Shown piece after piece: positions 46,265-57,845 of a DNA stretch of 64,000 nt (its first letter is position 1; every line of letters begins with the position of its first letter). Source of the stretch: Aphrophora alni. Its lineage: Eukaryota; Arthropoda; Insecta; Hemiptera; Aphrophoridae. The stretch spans positions 156,246,431 through 156,310,430 of the forward strand of contig OY740767.1 in assembly GCA_963513935.1 (NCBI GenBank). Direction: 5' to 3'. Both the position numbers and the translations under genes were made by a program. Under the pieces are notes generated by a model. The model was not told the origin of the DNA. It made no database searches and saw only the letters and a program-made list of their open reading frames with translations.

Positions 46265-47333
46265 TTTGACATCTCATGACTATTTACATACAATAATAAC
46301 AGATTTTCAAAATTGTTTTTAATCTAAACTAATTTTTATTATCCTAATTTGTAGTGCTTTTTCAAAAAATTAACATGACAAACGAAACAATTTATTTGCT
46401 ACAATTAAAAGTACAAACGGAACGATAGAAGGATATTTTTGGATTTCACAAATAATAATTTAATGTTTAATTAAATGTTATAATCAATGATAATTGAATA
46501 AATTTATATGGAAATTATGTCAAAAAATAGTGGAAAAGCTGTAGGTAGAAACATGAAATATAATTTGGTACAGCGGACTACAGTATGCTGTAGAACCCTA
46601 TTAAAATTCAGAAAAATCAAATTGAAAAAGCAAAATGACGGCTGTTATAAATAGTGTTTTTGTTTATATCTTGTGTGGTATACAACTTGTAACACATTAA
46701 ATTAGATCGAAATATTAAAATTTCAATTCAGTATGTAATTGAACTCTCTACAATGACAAATGCCAAACTTATGGCCAAAAATATAATTTTGAACAGTGAA
46801 CTACGAAGAAAATTTGATATTCATATAGTTATAAGAAGCAGCAAGGGAGAGGTCACAGATGCAAGCAAAGCAAGTGGAGACTTTCTAATATATTCATATC
46901 TATAAAACCTGTTAGCTATATATCAAGAAAGTAATAATTACACAATTGAGGTTCAGAAAACCTGTGTAACAACACTGTTTTAAACAAATTTACCATTTTA
47001 TGTAGGCCTCCTGATCTATCAATACAATAACAATTTCTACAAACCTTAAGAAACCAACTTATGGGCATTACATACATCTGGTTATATTACATTGTATGAT
47101 GGGGCTAGATGTACATGATGGTTTGTATTTAAAAATTGTTGGTTTTGATAAATGACGTAGTTTATATTCTCAATCTAAACAGGGATACACAATAAGCAAA
47201 TAAACTAAGTTGTATGTTTCAAGAACGGCAAATGACAAATGTGTAAGTCTAGTAAAAAATTCATCCATCCTCTAAAAACTTGCATACCCATACAACATTA
47301 AATAGTCAAAATCTATTTTATTGTTTTAATATA

Positions 47334-49190
47334 GTGTGAGCCAATGAAACAGGTGACTTTAACAAATTGAATATTTTATTTTAAAAAAGATCTTTACTAT
47401 TTAACAGTCAATGCAATAGCATATATTTACATATTGTTCAGTAATAGACGAGTATGAACAGTAACAACAGTTTCTTCCTTATGTATCACTTAGTTGAGAT
47501 AAAGCATTGGACAAGTGAACAACATAATATGTTTAGGATTAAGGTGTTCAACAAAAATTATGATAGTTATGTGGTTGCACAACAGCTGTTTCAATGCCAT
47601 TTTAATATCCATAAGAATTATGTGGTGCCATCAGCAGATTGCATTAGGACTTGGGTACAGAATTTAGAAACATGCTTAAAAAAAGGAGCCTAATGGTATA
47701 CAAAAGAATGTGTGTAAGTCTGAAAGCATTGACATCATAAGAGTTGCTTTGTTACATAGCCGTAAGTGCTCTGCCCGTGATAATGCAGTTACACTTGGTT
47801 TGCCGCCTTCAATTCTCTACAAGGATTTATACATGTATCCATATAAAATTCAAGTAATACAGGCATGAAAAGACACAGATTAAATTAAATGTGTGAAATT
47901 TTTGCCACCATTTTAAAAATGATAATAAAGACATCGTTTACAATGTCCTAATGAGTGACAAAATATGTTTCCACTTGAGTGAGTATAATATGTGTATAAA
48001 AAATATTTCCGGTATTGTCAACAATAAATCCTAATAAAATGCATTGAGAAACACTGCAACAGTATTAATGTCACTGTATGATGTGCAATATCATCTTCAG
48101 GAATAATCTGTCCATATCTCTTTAAATACGATAGTAGGAATGCTGTTACAGTCATGTCCCAGCGATACCTCTGAATGATTGAAGAATTTTAGTTTCCTCA
48201 AATAGAGGAGAAAACTAAAATTAAATATTACAGTTAGGCGTTTGTATCAAGATCACACTCTCAACTGCAATCAATGAGTACAGTTTAGTATTTATTTTCA
48301 AGGTCACGCTTTGTCTAAATATGGCGATATTCTTTAATTTGCGAGATCACCAGAACTGACAGTATGTCATTTTTTTCTTGTGAGGATATTTGAAGAGTAA
48401 AGTATTCAAAGACCCACCCATGAAAAGTATTGAACATCTCGAAGCAGACAGAATTAGTTATTAAGTTGCTGCAATTCCTGGGCATATCATTTTAGAAAAC
48501 AATATTTGGTTTTCAAGAATATCTGGCCATCATCAGAAAGTAATGTTAAAAATTTATATATTATAGCTTCGGATAAGATATACAATTATTGTTATATATG
48601 TGTTTTACTGGCACATTTATGTATCTAATTTTTTTTCTTTTTTTTCCTATCGTTGACAGTTGTTTTGTGAATAATTAGTAGTGTTGCCACAACTGTTAGG
48701 ATGAAATTCCCTCTCTGCTAGAATACTCAATATAATAGTTTTAATTATTTCTTCATAGATGGGGTTAGCTATGTTTGAAGGCTCATTTCTTAAACTATTG
48801 TAAATCTCATCTTTTTCCAATTATCCTTCCCCCCCCTTCCTACACTTGTACGAAATTTCTAAACTATGTACATCCGAACATTTGTGAGTGGTATTGGATA
48901 TGTGGTCAGCATACAGTGAGTTTGTTGGATGTTTTTTCAAAGCTTGAATATTTTTGCCATATTGTATCTCGATAAACTCATTGCATGCTAACCACATAGC
49001 CAATACCATTTACAAATATTCGGATAAACATAGTCTGGAAATTTAACATTAATGTTAAAAACCTAAAATGTTTAGGGATACAATTATATGCTTATTAAAT
49101 ATCCTGTCAATTTGTAATACCAGTTCTTTTTTAAACGTATCAATAAAAAATTATTCAATTTTTAATATTACCCGTTTCATTGGCTCAAGT
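47334..49190 (+). mobile_element. Tc1/mariner-like element with TIRs and TA duplication (decayed)
   Basis: The ends GTGTGAGCCAATGAAACAGG and (reverse complement of the right end) ACTTGAGCCAATGAAACGGG are TIRs, each directly bordered by TA (47332-47333 and 49191-49192). Inside, 47454-48480 reads as a decayed transposase: a DUF4817-type HTH (FNKNYDSYVVAQQLFQCHFN ... PSADCIRTWVQNLE), ILYKDLYMYPYKIQVIQ, then in shifted frames MMCNIIF, and near 48340-48375 the ARSPELT block that stands for the usual ARSPDLTxxDFFLW. The right third (48480-49160) has no recognisable coding. Confidence 0.82.
47454..48480 (+). pseudogene. Mariner-like (DUF4817 HTH) transposase relic
   Basis: The first 79 residues (47454-47693) are an open helix-turn-helix domain starting MNSNNSFFLMYHLVEIKHWT; after the stop, homology continues through SARDNAVTLGLPPSILYKDL to about 48220 and the catalytic C-terminal region to about 48440, with stops and frameshifts throughout. 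The family is the DDE_3/DUF4817 type common in insects. It lies within the TIRs of the element at 47334-49190. Confidence 0.75.
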
Positions 49191-50099
49191 TAAAACAAAT
49201 TTAACAATCTCTAAAATCACAAAACCAAAGTCAAACCAGATTCTTAACACTTAACAAGTTTAACACTCACTTTCCATTATCAAACATTAGAAGAGTGAAC
49301 TTAAATTAAAACCAAATTAAATAAACTATAAAAGAACAATGAACTTACATACCAGTATTTCAAATTTCAAGCATTTCATCCTGTCATGTTCTTTAATTGT
49401 AGGACTGTGTAGCTGAACTCAGAAGCTGTAAAAAATTTAAGTTAGATTAGTCTTCAAAACGTTGTAGTTAATAGTTTCATTTTCTCATTACATAGTAATC
49501 AAAAGTAATGTAGAGGATCAAAAAAATGAATGGAATGATGTTCATCTGTTTAATTTGTGTTTTCTAGGCAAAGGGCCAGAGCAAACATATGGACTGATTT
49601 TAATCAAATTTGTCATATCTTAGGACATTTTTATAACATTTTATCTTTAACCAAAAGTTTGAACAACTTTCATAAGAAATTAACACAAAATTAAAATTTT
49701 CTGAAAATCAGCTCTACCTGACTCAGGTAGTAAAATGTGTAAGATTACCTAAACCTGTATGCAAAATTGTAATTTAAAAAATTATTATGGTTCAGAAATA
49801 ATTTCCAATAAACAAAAATAAATGAACCTAGATTGCCAACATTTCAATCAATAATATTTACATTATGGGCACAAAAGAATCAACTTTAAGCCTTATTTAT
49901 ATTCATAACTTTTTTTTTCAAAGATGGTATGGTTTATTTTCAATTTATGACTGACAACTATCGAACTGACATTTTCTGTACTGAATAATTTTGGTTGGTT
50001 TTTACTTGGTTTTGGGGGATTTGTTAATATGAAAGTTTATGCAGTGTTTTTGGATATACACCTCCCATCCACTATTTATGTATCTATTACATGTTTTTT

Positions 50100-50370
50100 C
50101 TTTTTGTTTAAACAGAAAAACCTCTTGAGTTTTCAACGCCTTATAAAAAAATTAAGAAAAGAACATAAAATAAAGACCTCCATAAAAGCTTCCTTACTCC
50201 AATAGTCGGAAAAGAACATAAGTTGATAAAGAGAGACGTGATAGGAAAGATGAAATAATGGGTCTAGCCCAGGACTACTTGAAAAAATGTCTAGATCCAG
50301 CTAGGCCCCTTGGGACAGCCAAAGCCAATACTCATATATTGAGCTCCCTGAGGAACATGTTACTTGTTCA
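50100..50370 (+). repeat. Interspersed repeat family R, copy 3
   Basis: Order of blocks: TTCAACGCCTTATAA, AAGAAAAGAACATAAAATAA, AATAGTCGGAAAAGAACA, GTTGATAAAGAGAGACGTGA, GGGTCTAGCCCAGGACTAC, AGATCCAGCTAGGCCC, ending near GAGCTCCCTGAGGAACATG. This is the most complete copy together with that at 60590-60850. Confidence 0.7.
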
Positions 50371-50583
50371 CACGAACACAATAAGGTTTTTATTGGAACT
50401 TAAGCATGCATTTTAATATTCTTAACCCCTGGCACGTTTTTTCTCGATTATTTATTGATTAGCATAGAGTTTTTTAATTTTTTTTTTCCCATGTCTTTTG
50501 AGACTGATGGTTCTTGGTGGAATTCCATGTTTAAAGATAATAAACCACAATTATTTATTTTGTATATCCACTTATAATTAGTC

Positions 50584-50625
50584 TAGCCGACCAATGGTTT
50601 CGCCTGTTAAGGCATTGACGAGGCT
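50584..50625 (-). ncRNA. Degenerate hammerhead-like motif at the Penelope 3' end
   Basis: On the minus strand AGCC and GGCT pair as helix I, GCC-TTAACA-GGC forms helix II, GAAA follows, ACC-ATT-GGT is helix III and GTC the cleavage triplet. The core segment reads TCGTCAAT rather than CUGANGA, so this copy is probably inactive or a variant fold. Confidence 0.45.
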
Positions 50626-50774
50626 GTATTACAGACTGAAGAAAAAAGACAAAAACAGAAAACCTTAAAACTAGAGGGTGGGAGTTAGGATACAATGAAT
50701 GGAAGGTTGGGGAAATACCCGGCCTGGGGAATGACCATAGGAACAATACATATTGGGAAAACCAGTTGATTGTT

Positions 50775-51947
50775 CTAAGTACAAATAACTTTTAAAGGTT
50801 TTACTAATGGAGAGTTATACAAATCTAACTGGTCATTTAAAACTAAATTAGGGTTACAGTATCTTATTCTTTTAATTTCTAAGCTCTCCAAAGCATTCAA
50901 TTTCCTACCTTTATTATCAAAATGTAATATTTTAAAATCTACACTCGAATTAAAATCAGACACTTGATGTATTCTTAAATGATTTGAAAAACTGGAATCT
51001 TCATATCCTAACCGCCAACTTCTTTCATGTTCACTTAATCTAGATTTAAAATTACGTCCTGTTTGACCTACATAACATGAATTACATATTTTGCAAGATA
51101 TCTTATATACACCACTTCTCAACATTTTGTTAATTTTATCTTTAGAATTATTTAAAATCTTACCTAAACTATTACTACAATAAAATACCGGCCTACACTC
51201 TGTTTCCTTATTTAAAATATTTCCAACTTTTTGGCTAACATTTCCTAGATAGTTAACTTTCCGCCATTTAGCGCTATTTTTAACTGAAGTTGGAAAAATA
51301 AGTTGCCTTGCATTCATCTTAAGTTTTTTCATTATCATTTTATTAATAATATTTACATCATATTCATTATTAACAGCTATTTGTTTAATGCAACTTAGTT
51401 CTTTATTGAAATCAGAGTCAGACATTGGAACTTTGACGAGGAGATATAACATACAATGGAAAGCTGCCAATTTATGATTTAAAGGGTGCCGAGATGAAGC
51501 ATGAATAATGTTATCTGTGAAAGTTTGTTTTCTAAAAACACTAAAGTTATGTTTACCATTTTCAATTTTTATATTTAAGTCTAAGAAATTAATTTGATCT
51601 TGTTCTCCAACTTCCATGGTAAATTGTATCGCATCGTCAATTGAGTTCAGGTACTTATAAAATAATTGAAGTTGGCGGTTAGAGCCATCAAAGAGACAAA
51701 TTACATCATCAACATAACGATACCAATAAATAATAACTGATTTAAATGGGTTATTGTTAATTATTTTGTTTTCAAAATTGTCCATAAAAATTTCTGCCAA
51801 CAGTGGTGACAATGGGGACCCCATAGCCAAACCATCACATTGAACATAAAATTTATCTTTAAATTGAAAATAATTTTGATCTAAGCATACCTCGATTACA
51901 TCCAAAAGTTCTCTAGCCATTATGGGATCTACTTTGGTTCTATCCAT
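50775..51947 (-). CDS. Penelope-like reverse transcriptase/GIY-YIG endonuclease, C-terminal 390 aa
   Basis: The open frame starts inside the RT domain. GLAMGSPLSPLLAEIFM (39-55) is the palm motif, and WYRYVDD (75-81) holds the catalytic YVDD. FLDLNI (121-126) follows the RT. The endonuclease begins GVYKISCKICNSCYVGQTGR (279-298), that is GVY in place of GIY, then YVG; Arg in KSRLSEH (301-307) and Glu354 in NALESLE fit the catalytic Arg and Glu of the family. Host role: copies RNA primed at a target nick. Met1 is just the first Met after the frameshift, not a true start. All catalytic residues are intact in this piece, suggesting relatively recent activity. Confidence 0.9.
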   Translation of the reverse strand: MDRTKVDPIMARELLDVIEVCLDQNYFQFKDKFYVQCDGLAMGSPLSPLLAEIFMDNFENKIINNNPFKSVIIYWYRYVDDVICLFDGSNRQLQLFYKYLNSIDDAIQFTMEVGEQDQINFLDLNIKIENGKHNFSVFRKQTFTDNIIHASSRHPLNHKLAAFHCMLYLLVKVPMSDSDFNKELSCIKQIAVNNEYDVNIINKMIMKKLKMNARQLIFPTSVKNSAKWRKVNYLGNVSQKVGNILNKETECRPVFYCSNSLGKILNNSKDKINKMLRSGVYKISCKICNSCYVGQTGRNFKSRLSEHERSWRLGYEDSSFSNHLRIHQVSDFNSSVDFKILHFDNKGRKLNALESLEIKRIRYCNPNLVLNDQLDLYNSPLVKPLKVICT

Positions 51948-51964
51948 AAGAGATTCTACGCTTT

Positions 51965-52447
51965 TTAAACATTCCTTTCTAGGTATACTTTACGACTTTT
52001 TACGTCGAATGAAACTAATTTAGCCTTATGTGGTATCGATATATCTTTTATTTTGTCTACTAACTGTAATGAATTTTTTAAGCCAAACTTTGGTTGAAAT
52101 TTAGACACATTTTTTAAATAGTTATTTGTGAACTTAGCTAATTTATAAGATGGAGCTTGTACAAAAGAAACTACGGGTCGAATCGGAACATTAGGCTTAT
52201 GTAACTTCATTAAACCAAACAATCTAGGTGCAAGATTATTCATTTCAGTTAGTGTTCTTGTATGGCTCTCTTTAAAAATACATCCATTATTAATAATTGC
52301 GGATTTTACTAATTTTGCTTTATCTTTAGTGGGATCTTTTTTTATTTTCATAAAAGTTTTACAATTAAGAAGGTCCTGAACCTTTTTGGAATATTCATCT
52401 AGCGTTAAAATAACAATTGAGTTTCCTTTATCTGCTTTAGTTAATAT
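51965..52447 (-). pseudogene. Penelope-like RT, N-terminal part (frameshifted from the rest)
   Basis: This frame contains ILTKADKGNSIVILTLDEYS (from about 52447), then NNLAPRLFGLMKLHKPNVPI and RPVVSFVQAPSYKLAKFTNN, and ends in KLVSFDVKS, the start of the RT palm with its first catalytic Asp. FGLMKLHKP...RPVVS is the family's fingers signature. It then shifts frame into sequence ending at 51965, while the correct continuation (SIPRKECLKSVESL) is in another frame leading into the 390-residue piece. Confidence 0.85.
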
Positions 52448-52464
52448 TGAAAAAAAGAAAATGA

Positions 52465-52780
52465 AAATTTATTTATTTGACCCTCTTTCATACATAATTT
52501 TAACAGGAAAAATTTGACAATCTTATATGCTTAATAATAAAATAGACAACTGTTCGCATTATAAAATGTAATACATATAAAAAAAAATTCATAATAACAT
52601 AATAAACAATAATATTATTAATAATAATAATAATAATAATAACAAAAAATACTTCCTGCTGTATTACAAGAAAATAGCAAAGGTCACTTCACCTTAAATT
52701 ATTATCCTTTACTTTTTTAATTATGCTCTTAATTATTAAGTTATCTTTGTGACGTTATTATTATCTTTATATAGTTGTTT
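52465..52780. other. AT-rich DNA with an AAT microsatellite
   Basis: Includes a TAA/AAT repeat run near 52610-52640. No gene seen. Confidence 0.5.
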
Positions 52781-52782
52781 GT

Positions 52783-53215
52783 TAAAACTAAATTCAGTGC
52801 AAAGTTACGCCTTGGTATAGCGTTAAAAAGAACATTATAATTATTGGTAATTTATGTCTTAAAAAAGTAGAGGCAATTAGTTTAAATAATTGTGTTGTAA
52901 CATAATGAAAACATTGGCTAATTAATAGCTAACTGAATTGTATGAACTTTGATTTTGAATTTGATCATTAAGAATACTTGTAACATGAACTATATGAACA
53001 TTTAATTTGAATTTGATCGTTGTGAATACTTGTAACATGAACTTATGTTTAATATTTATGAAATTAGTGTCTAATAATTTGTCATGTTATTTATTTACTG
53101 TACGATTTCAAAGATAGTTAAGCAAAACGGCTTGACTAGATTTTGTATGTTTCTAATATGAATAGAACTTGTTAATTTCAGAGGTGTGTTTTATTTCAGA
53201 GTTTTTCATGATCAT
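52783..53215 (+). repeat. Dispersed repeat S, copy 2 (uninterrupted)
   Basis: Reverse complement of 34630-34876 plus 35340-35470. Near 52900-52930 it shows the unoccupied form of the site used by the LINE in copy 1. It contains a short internal direct duplication (GAATACTTGTAACATGAAC at about 52971 and 53024). Family unknown. Confidence 0.8.
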
Positions 53216-53674
53216 TTAGCGTATCTACTACATAGCAAATGTTTGTAGATGTGTTAAGTAAAAACAAATTAAAGAAATTCCCCAACAAACTTACACTTAA
53301 AACACAAAATTTCAGACAAACAAATTTAAAAAAAAGATAAAATAGTCTTAAAATAAAAATATGTAATACAATTGTAAGCATTTATATATGTTTAAAAGTC
53401 TATAATTTTACTAAAAAAATTTGTAAGCTAAATAGTGAAAATAAATTAATAAATAAGGAAGATTATTTTTGTAAAACTCCTGATAACAATCAAATTGATT
53501 GTGATCATATATAAGAGTTGATTTCTTCTTGTGAAAAAAATAATAGATTTCATATTCAATAGAAAATTAATTATTGGTGAATGTAATCATTATTTCTAAT
53601 CTTTCTATGATTCTAAATAAATATCTACAAAAGTAGAAGAAGTATTAGTGAACGTAAGATCTGACATCCACAAG

Positions 53675-54702
53675 AACTGTCCGGAAAGTAAGTTCCGTTT
53701 CTGACTGATGCACATAGGTATGGAGGGTAGTGGCTGTGATCTTTGTACACCAGTGTAGTCTGGCTTAGTAAGGTCCCGGCAGTGCTAGTGAAAAGGAAGG
53801 TTGTTCAGCCTGTTCTTGTGCTAATACTGTTACCATTGATAATCCCACTGTCTGCGAAGTATGTGATGTTATTTGTTTCCTGTGTTCGAAGAACTGTACG
53901 ACAATAGACATTGATTACCAACTTTATGCAGTGTATGGAAAAATATTATGAGTGAGTGCTGTTTATTCAAGGATGGATGGACTAATACTCATGATGAATA
54001 AAGAAATAGACGACCATCTGTTGTGACAGTTGAACTTTTTGAAAAGCGAATGATAAAATCTGAAAAACAGAAATTTCAAAATTACTGAATTATCGGACCT
54101 TTATCTCAGTTATATAATGATAGATGATGAGACTTGGCTGTTGTATGTCAATGTGGAGACAAAGTCAGTCGATGGAGTAGGGCTACAGCTCACTGTGAAA
54201 ACCCCTTAAAGTTCAAAAGTACTTGGAAACATTCTATACAAGAAAACTCATGGCAAATGTCTTTTGAGAAATACTCCTGGTAAGATTTGTAGAATGAATC
54301 ACTACCAAGACATTTTAAGGAAGGTAAAAACCATTCAGAAGAATTGGTATGGCATATTTAGTGACAATTGTCGGACACATACATAACATACTGGACAGTT
54401 TCAAATGACATACAGCACTGATTTGGCTCCTATTGGTTATCACTTCCTAACATGTAAAAATATCTAGGGTCACAGCGGTTTGAAAACAATGAGGAGTTGA
54501 AGGACAGTGTAAATTCATGTCTTATAACTCACAGGTGTCTATGATGAGGGTAATAAAGAACTAGTTTACTGATATAACAAGTGCTTAATGTAGGTGGTAA
54601 TGTGGGAAAATTTGTAAGAGTTGTAACTATTTTGTGTATAATAAAAAAACCTCTAATTGTACTGGTTTTAGTAATGAAAAGGAACTTACTTTCCAAAGAG
54701 TT
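53675..54702 (+). mobile_element. Mariner element, about 1 kb, decayed, with TIRs
   Basis: The left end AACTGTCCGGAAAGTAAGTT and the reverse complement of the right end, AACTCTTTGGAAAGTAAGTT, are TIRs. Between them, frames with many stops keep mariner transposase text: MIDDETWLLYVN (about 54119-54155), GNILYKKTHGKCLL, MTYSTDLAPIGYHF (about 54408-54450, standing for YSPDLAPSDYHLF) and RFENNEELKDSVNSCL (about 54478-54525), then KCLMxGGN near the C-terminus. Central catalytic Asp positions are partly preserved, but the protein is destroyed. A clean TA duplication is not visible. Confidence 0.85.
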
Positions 54703-57225
54703 ATCTTAGTTAGAACACCGTTCTACTCTAGTATATGCTGCATTAACAGATATATTTAAAAAAGTTTTAAAAAAAATCCATTTCATAATATGTAACAGTT
54801 CTAAGTCACAGTTATGAAAATGTTCACAGTTCTAAGTTTTCAGTTACTACAAATTCACAAACACATTTCAAATGGTTTGCCTATAAGAATCTACATATCT
54901 ACCTCATTTCTCTATGTTCAGTATCAATTTATGTATGTAAATCTCTTGATCCAGGATGATTTGTGAGAAGTTCTTGGTGCTCAAAATCTAAAAGTTCTCT
55001 TTGTATGTTCTAGTAGATCGACATGCTTTAGAAGAACACAGTTATTTATGATTCTGAAGAAAACTCAGACGAATACCTACTAACAAGTTTCCAAGTAAAA
55101 TTAGATTGATCGTCTACATTAATAAAAAAATAAAAAAAAAAAAAATGAATTGAAGTAGCTTACCTTTTTAAAATGGTGACCAGCAAATCAAAGTTAGAAC
55201 TTTAGATAACAAGAAAATTTTAAAATGTACAGTTTCTTTGCAGTAAATTAAATCATCAAACAAAACATTCATACTAAACTAAAAGAGCCCACACCTGAAA
55301 ATACATGGAAATAAAATACTACTTTGAAATACATACAAAAATATTATTTATATAGAAACAATACAATAAAAAAAACCCTGAAAAACACATAAAATACAAC
55401 CTAAAAAAATACATAAAAAATATGAAAAACAATAACATATATACACAACAACACATAATAAAACCTGAAAAATAAAACTCCCGTAAAACTAAAAACCTAA
55501 CAGGGACCGCGGAATACCGAAAATATTCTTACAAACTATCTCAATTTCCTACCAAATCTAATGCTGCCTCTAATGTGTCGAGGATTTATGCCTGAAGAAG
55601 TGTAACAATAGTGGTGTGAACTTGGACAATTTGTACAAGTGTGTGATCTTTGTTGTAACTAGACATTAACATTTTGTTAAGTCTAGGTGTTGTAAGTGCG
55701 ATGGACTCAACAAAAGATTATACTCACCCTTTTGTTGGTCGGGTGTGTAATTGGCCTGAAATAAATACACATGGATTAATTATATTATGTAGAATGATAG
55801 GGAGCTGAAACCGAAAATGAAAAAATAAAATAAAAAATAGTCTAAGAAGCTGAACTAATATAAAGGACCAAAATTTTATTAAGATATATTATTGTTTTTT
55901 AAATCCTAAAGTTAAAATAATATTTTTTAAAAAGATTCAAAACTGAAAGCCAATAAAAAAATAATTTAAGAAAATTAAATATTTCAAAAAGGACCTAAGT
56001 ATGATGACTGATATTTTTCAAAAAGATTCACAGCTGAAAAAGTAAAAAAAAAAAAAAAATTCTAAGAAAATGATATATTTAAAACAGGACCTAAGGTAAA
56101 AAAAGGAAAATTTTGAAACAAAAATTTAATCTGATTATTTAATAAATATAAAACGAAAAACATTAATTATATACATATTTCTTTAATATTTAAAAAATTT
56201 TAATTTTAATTTTTACACCTAAAAAAACTGAATTGATTTCTGTTTGATTCATAAGGGAGAGATCTTGATCCTTATGAAGTTCATCGATGATGCAGAACTA
56301 ATCTTCATTCTTGAGGCAGTAGTGGATTCAACAACTTATCAAATAAATATGTCAGCTAAACTAGTTAGCATATATGTAATGACTTGCATTGTTTAATCAT
56401 TAAATATGCACAAACAATGCTCGTGTTTCTCAATAAAAAAAAATACAATAATTTATATTCCATCATGTCTTTGAAAATATTTTTAACACAAACACATGCC
56501 ATAAAATAAATAACTTATCTAATACTATTTCCTACAGCTTAAAACTAATCTAACCTAGTGGGCTTCTCCATCCTAAAAACATAAAGTTTTCAAAGTCATG
56601 ATGGATACTAGTTTAGCTGACATATGTTTACAACTATTTTACACAACTTGTACTCACTCATGTCTCTGACATGTCATCTACTTCAATTTTTCAAAGTTAT
56701 TAAACCTGGAACAAAAAAAAAGTTTAAAAACCAATTGGAAGAGAAAATTTGAGTCTACTAAATAATTATAATGAAACTAATAGTCTTAAAGTCTTAAAGA
56801 GCTGATTTAGACATTTCATTAATTCATCCCCCCCTCATTATTACTCAGTTTGTAAAATTGTGTATTATACCATATATAAATCAAACAAAATTTTATACCA
56901 AGTTTCATTAAAACAGACAGTACAAACATTTATCAGACATAATTTATACCAAAAAAAAGTTATGGGCTTTGAGCAACTCAAAAAGGATATTTCCATGAAT
57001 CACAATGTAACATTCTCTAAACTATGTATACATTAAAAAAAGTATAAGAAAATGAGAAATAAAAGTAACACTTACACCATCTACAATGTGAACGTAAGCG
57101 CTTCAAGCTAGCACAGACAATACACAATTGCACAAAAGAGGACGGAAATCTGAATTACTTAGATCTAAACATCAGCAAACATTATAATAAGTGAGCTGAA
57201 ACTTCTAGTCAGCCTAGTTCTATAC
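54703..57225. other. Intergenic DNA, no supported gene
   Basis: AT-rich DNA with several A-rich tracts (for example 55130-55145 and 56045-56060). A GC-richer stretch at 55490-55740 (with GGGACCGCGGAATACCG and GCCTGAAGAAGTG) may be a decayed retroelement end but could not be assigned. Confidence 0.5.
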
Positions 57226-57229
57226 CACA

Positions 57230-57845
57230 AAGCAAGGATAAGACTGCTGTTGCTGTGTCAGAGGCTAAAGCTCCGTCCAAAGTCATGCTGGCAGGAGACT
57301 ATTACAGCTTTGGATAGTCTTAAGAGTGGGGGTGGCATCTAGCAGTTCTTTCCTTCAAAAGAAACAAAAACCTAAAAGGTCATCAACAGCCACAAAGGAA
57401 AGATCTCGGAAAAAAGGACTCGCCAGAAGGAATGGACTAATACAGAACCCTACCACATCAGGGACAAACCAAGTTTCTAATGTGAAGAAGTAAAATGCTT
57501 TCAATAAATCTCAACAATGACAGGACGGTTTTGGCTGTCCTCGTCATGAGATTTACTGAAGATATAGCTTTAATCCAAGAGCCATGGGTCAATGGAGTAA
57601 TCATCAGAGGACTCCCAACCCAAAAATGTAAGGGGAAGGGAAAAGTGGATTCGTGCCGCTTCTGCCTGACACATAAAGAGACAGCCGAACACTGGTTGTG
57701 TGAGTGTGAATCTCTAATCTACAAAAGACTACTTTACCTCAGCACTTCCTTTCCCCATGGCTGCAGAGATAACTACAATATCACCCAAAATCATTTTAAA
57801 ATTCTTAAGAAGCTTAAATCTTGGCTGGGTATAAAACATAATTAG
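57230..57845 (+). pseudogene. R1/LOA-like LINE with a large internal deletion
   Basis: Up to about 57490 the sequence is basic, Ser/Lys-rich text like the end of ORF1. The frame 57495-57845 (116 residues) starts MLSINLNNDRTVLAVLVMRF then DIALIQEPWV, the start of an endonuclease domain of R1/LOA-type ORF2. Around residue 43 it jumps to CRFCLTHKETAEHWLCECES (a CCHC-like zinc motif, residues 54-73), the C-terminal tail found after the RT or RNase H region in the same elements. RT and most of the endonuclease are missing, so the open frame is a deletion fusion, not an active protein. Confidence 0.65.

Larger units (their letters stand above)
50540..52460 (-). mobile_element. Penelope-like retroelement (RT + GIY-YIG), 5'-truncated
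   Basis: The minus-strand coding runs from TKADKGNSIVILTLDEYSKK (about 52440, the conserved N-terminal block of Penelope-like RTs) through RT to a GIY-YIG endonuclease ending at 50775, then a 3' tail with a hammerhead-like relic at 50584-50625. Nothing upstream of about 52460 is recognisable as the element, so its 5' part is lost. A frameshift plus a stop near 51960-51990 separates the two open frames. Confidence 0.9.

Noticed and set aside
48505..48540. Isolated CTGATGA core (minus strand) resembling a hammerhead
   Set aside because: The flanking bases do not form helices I or II convincingly, so only the core string matches.
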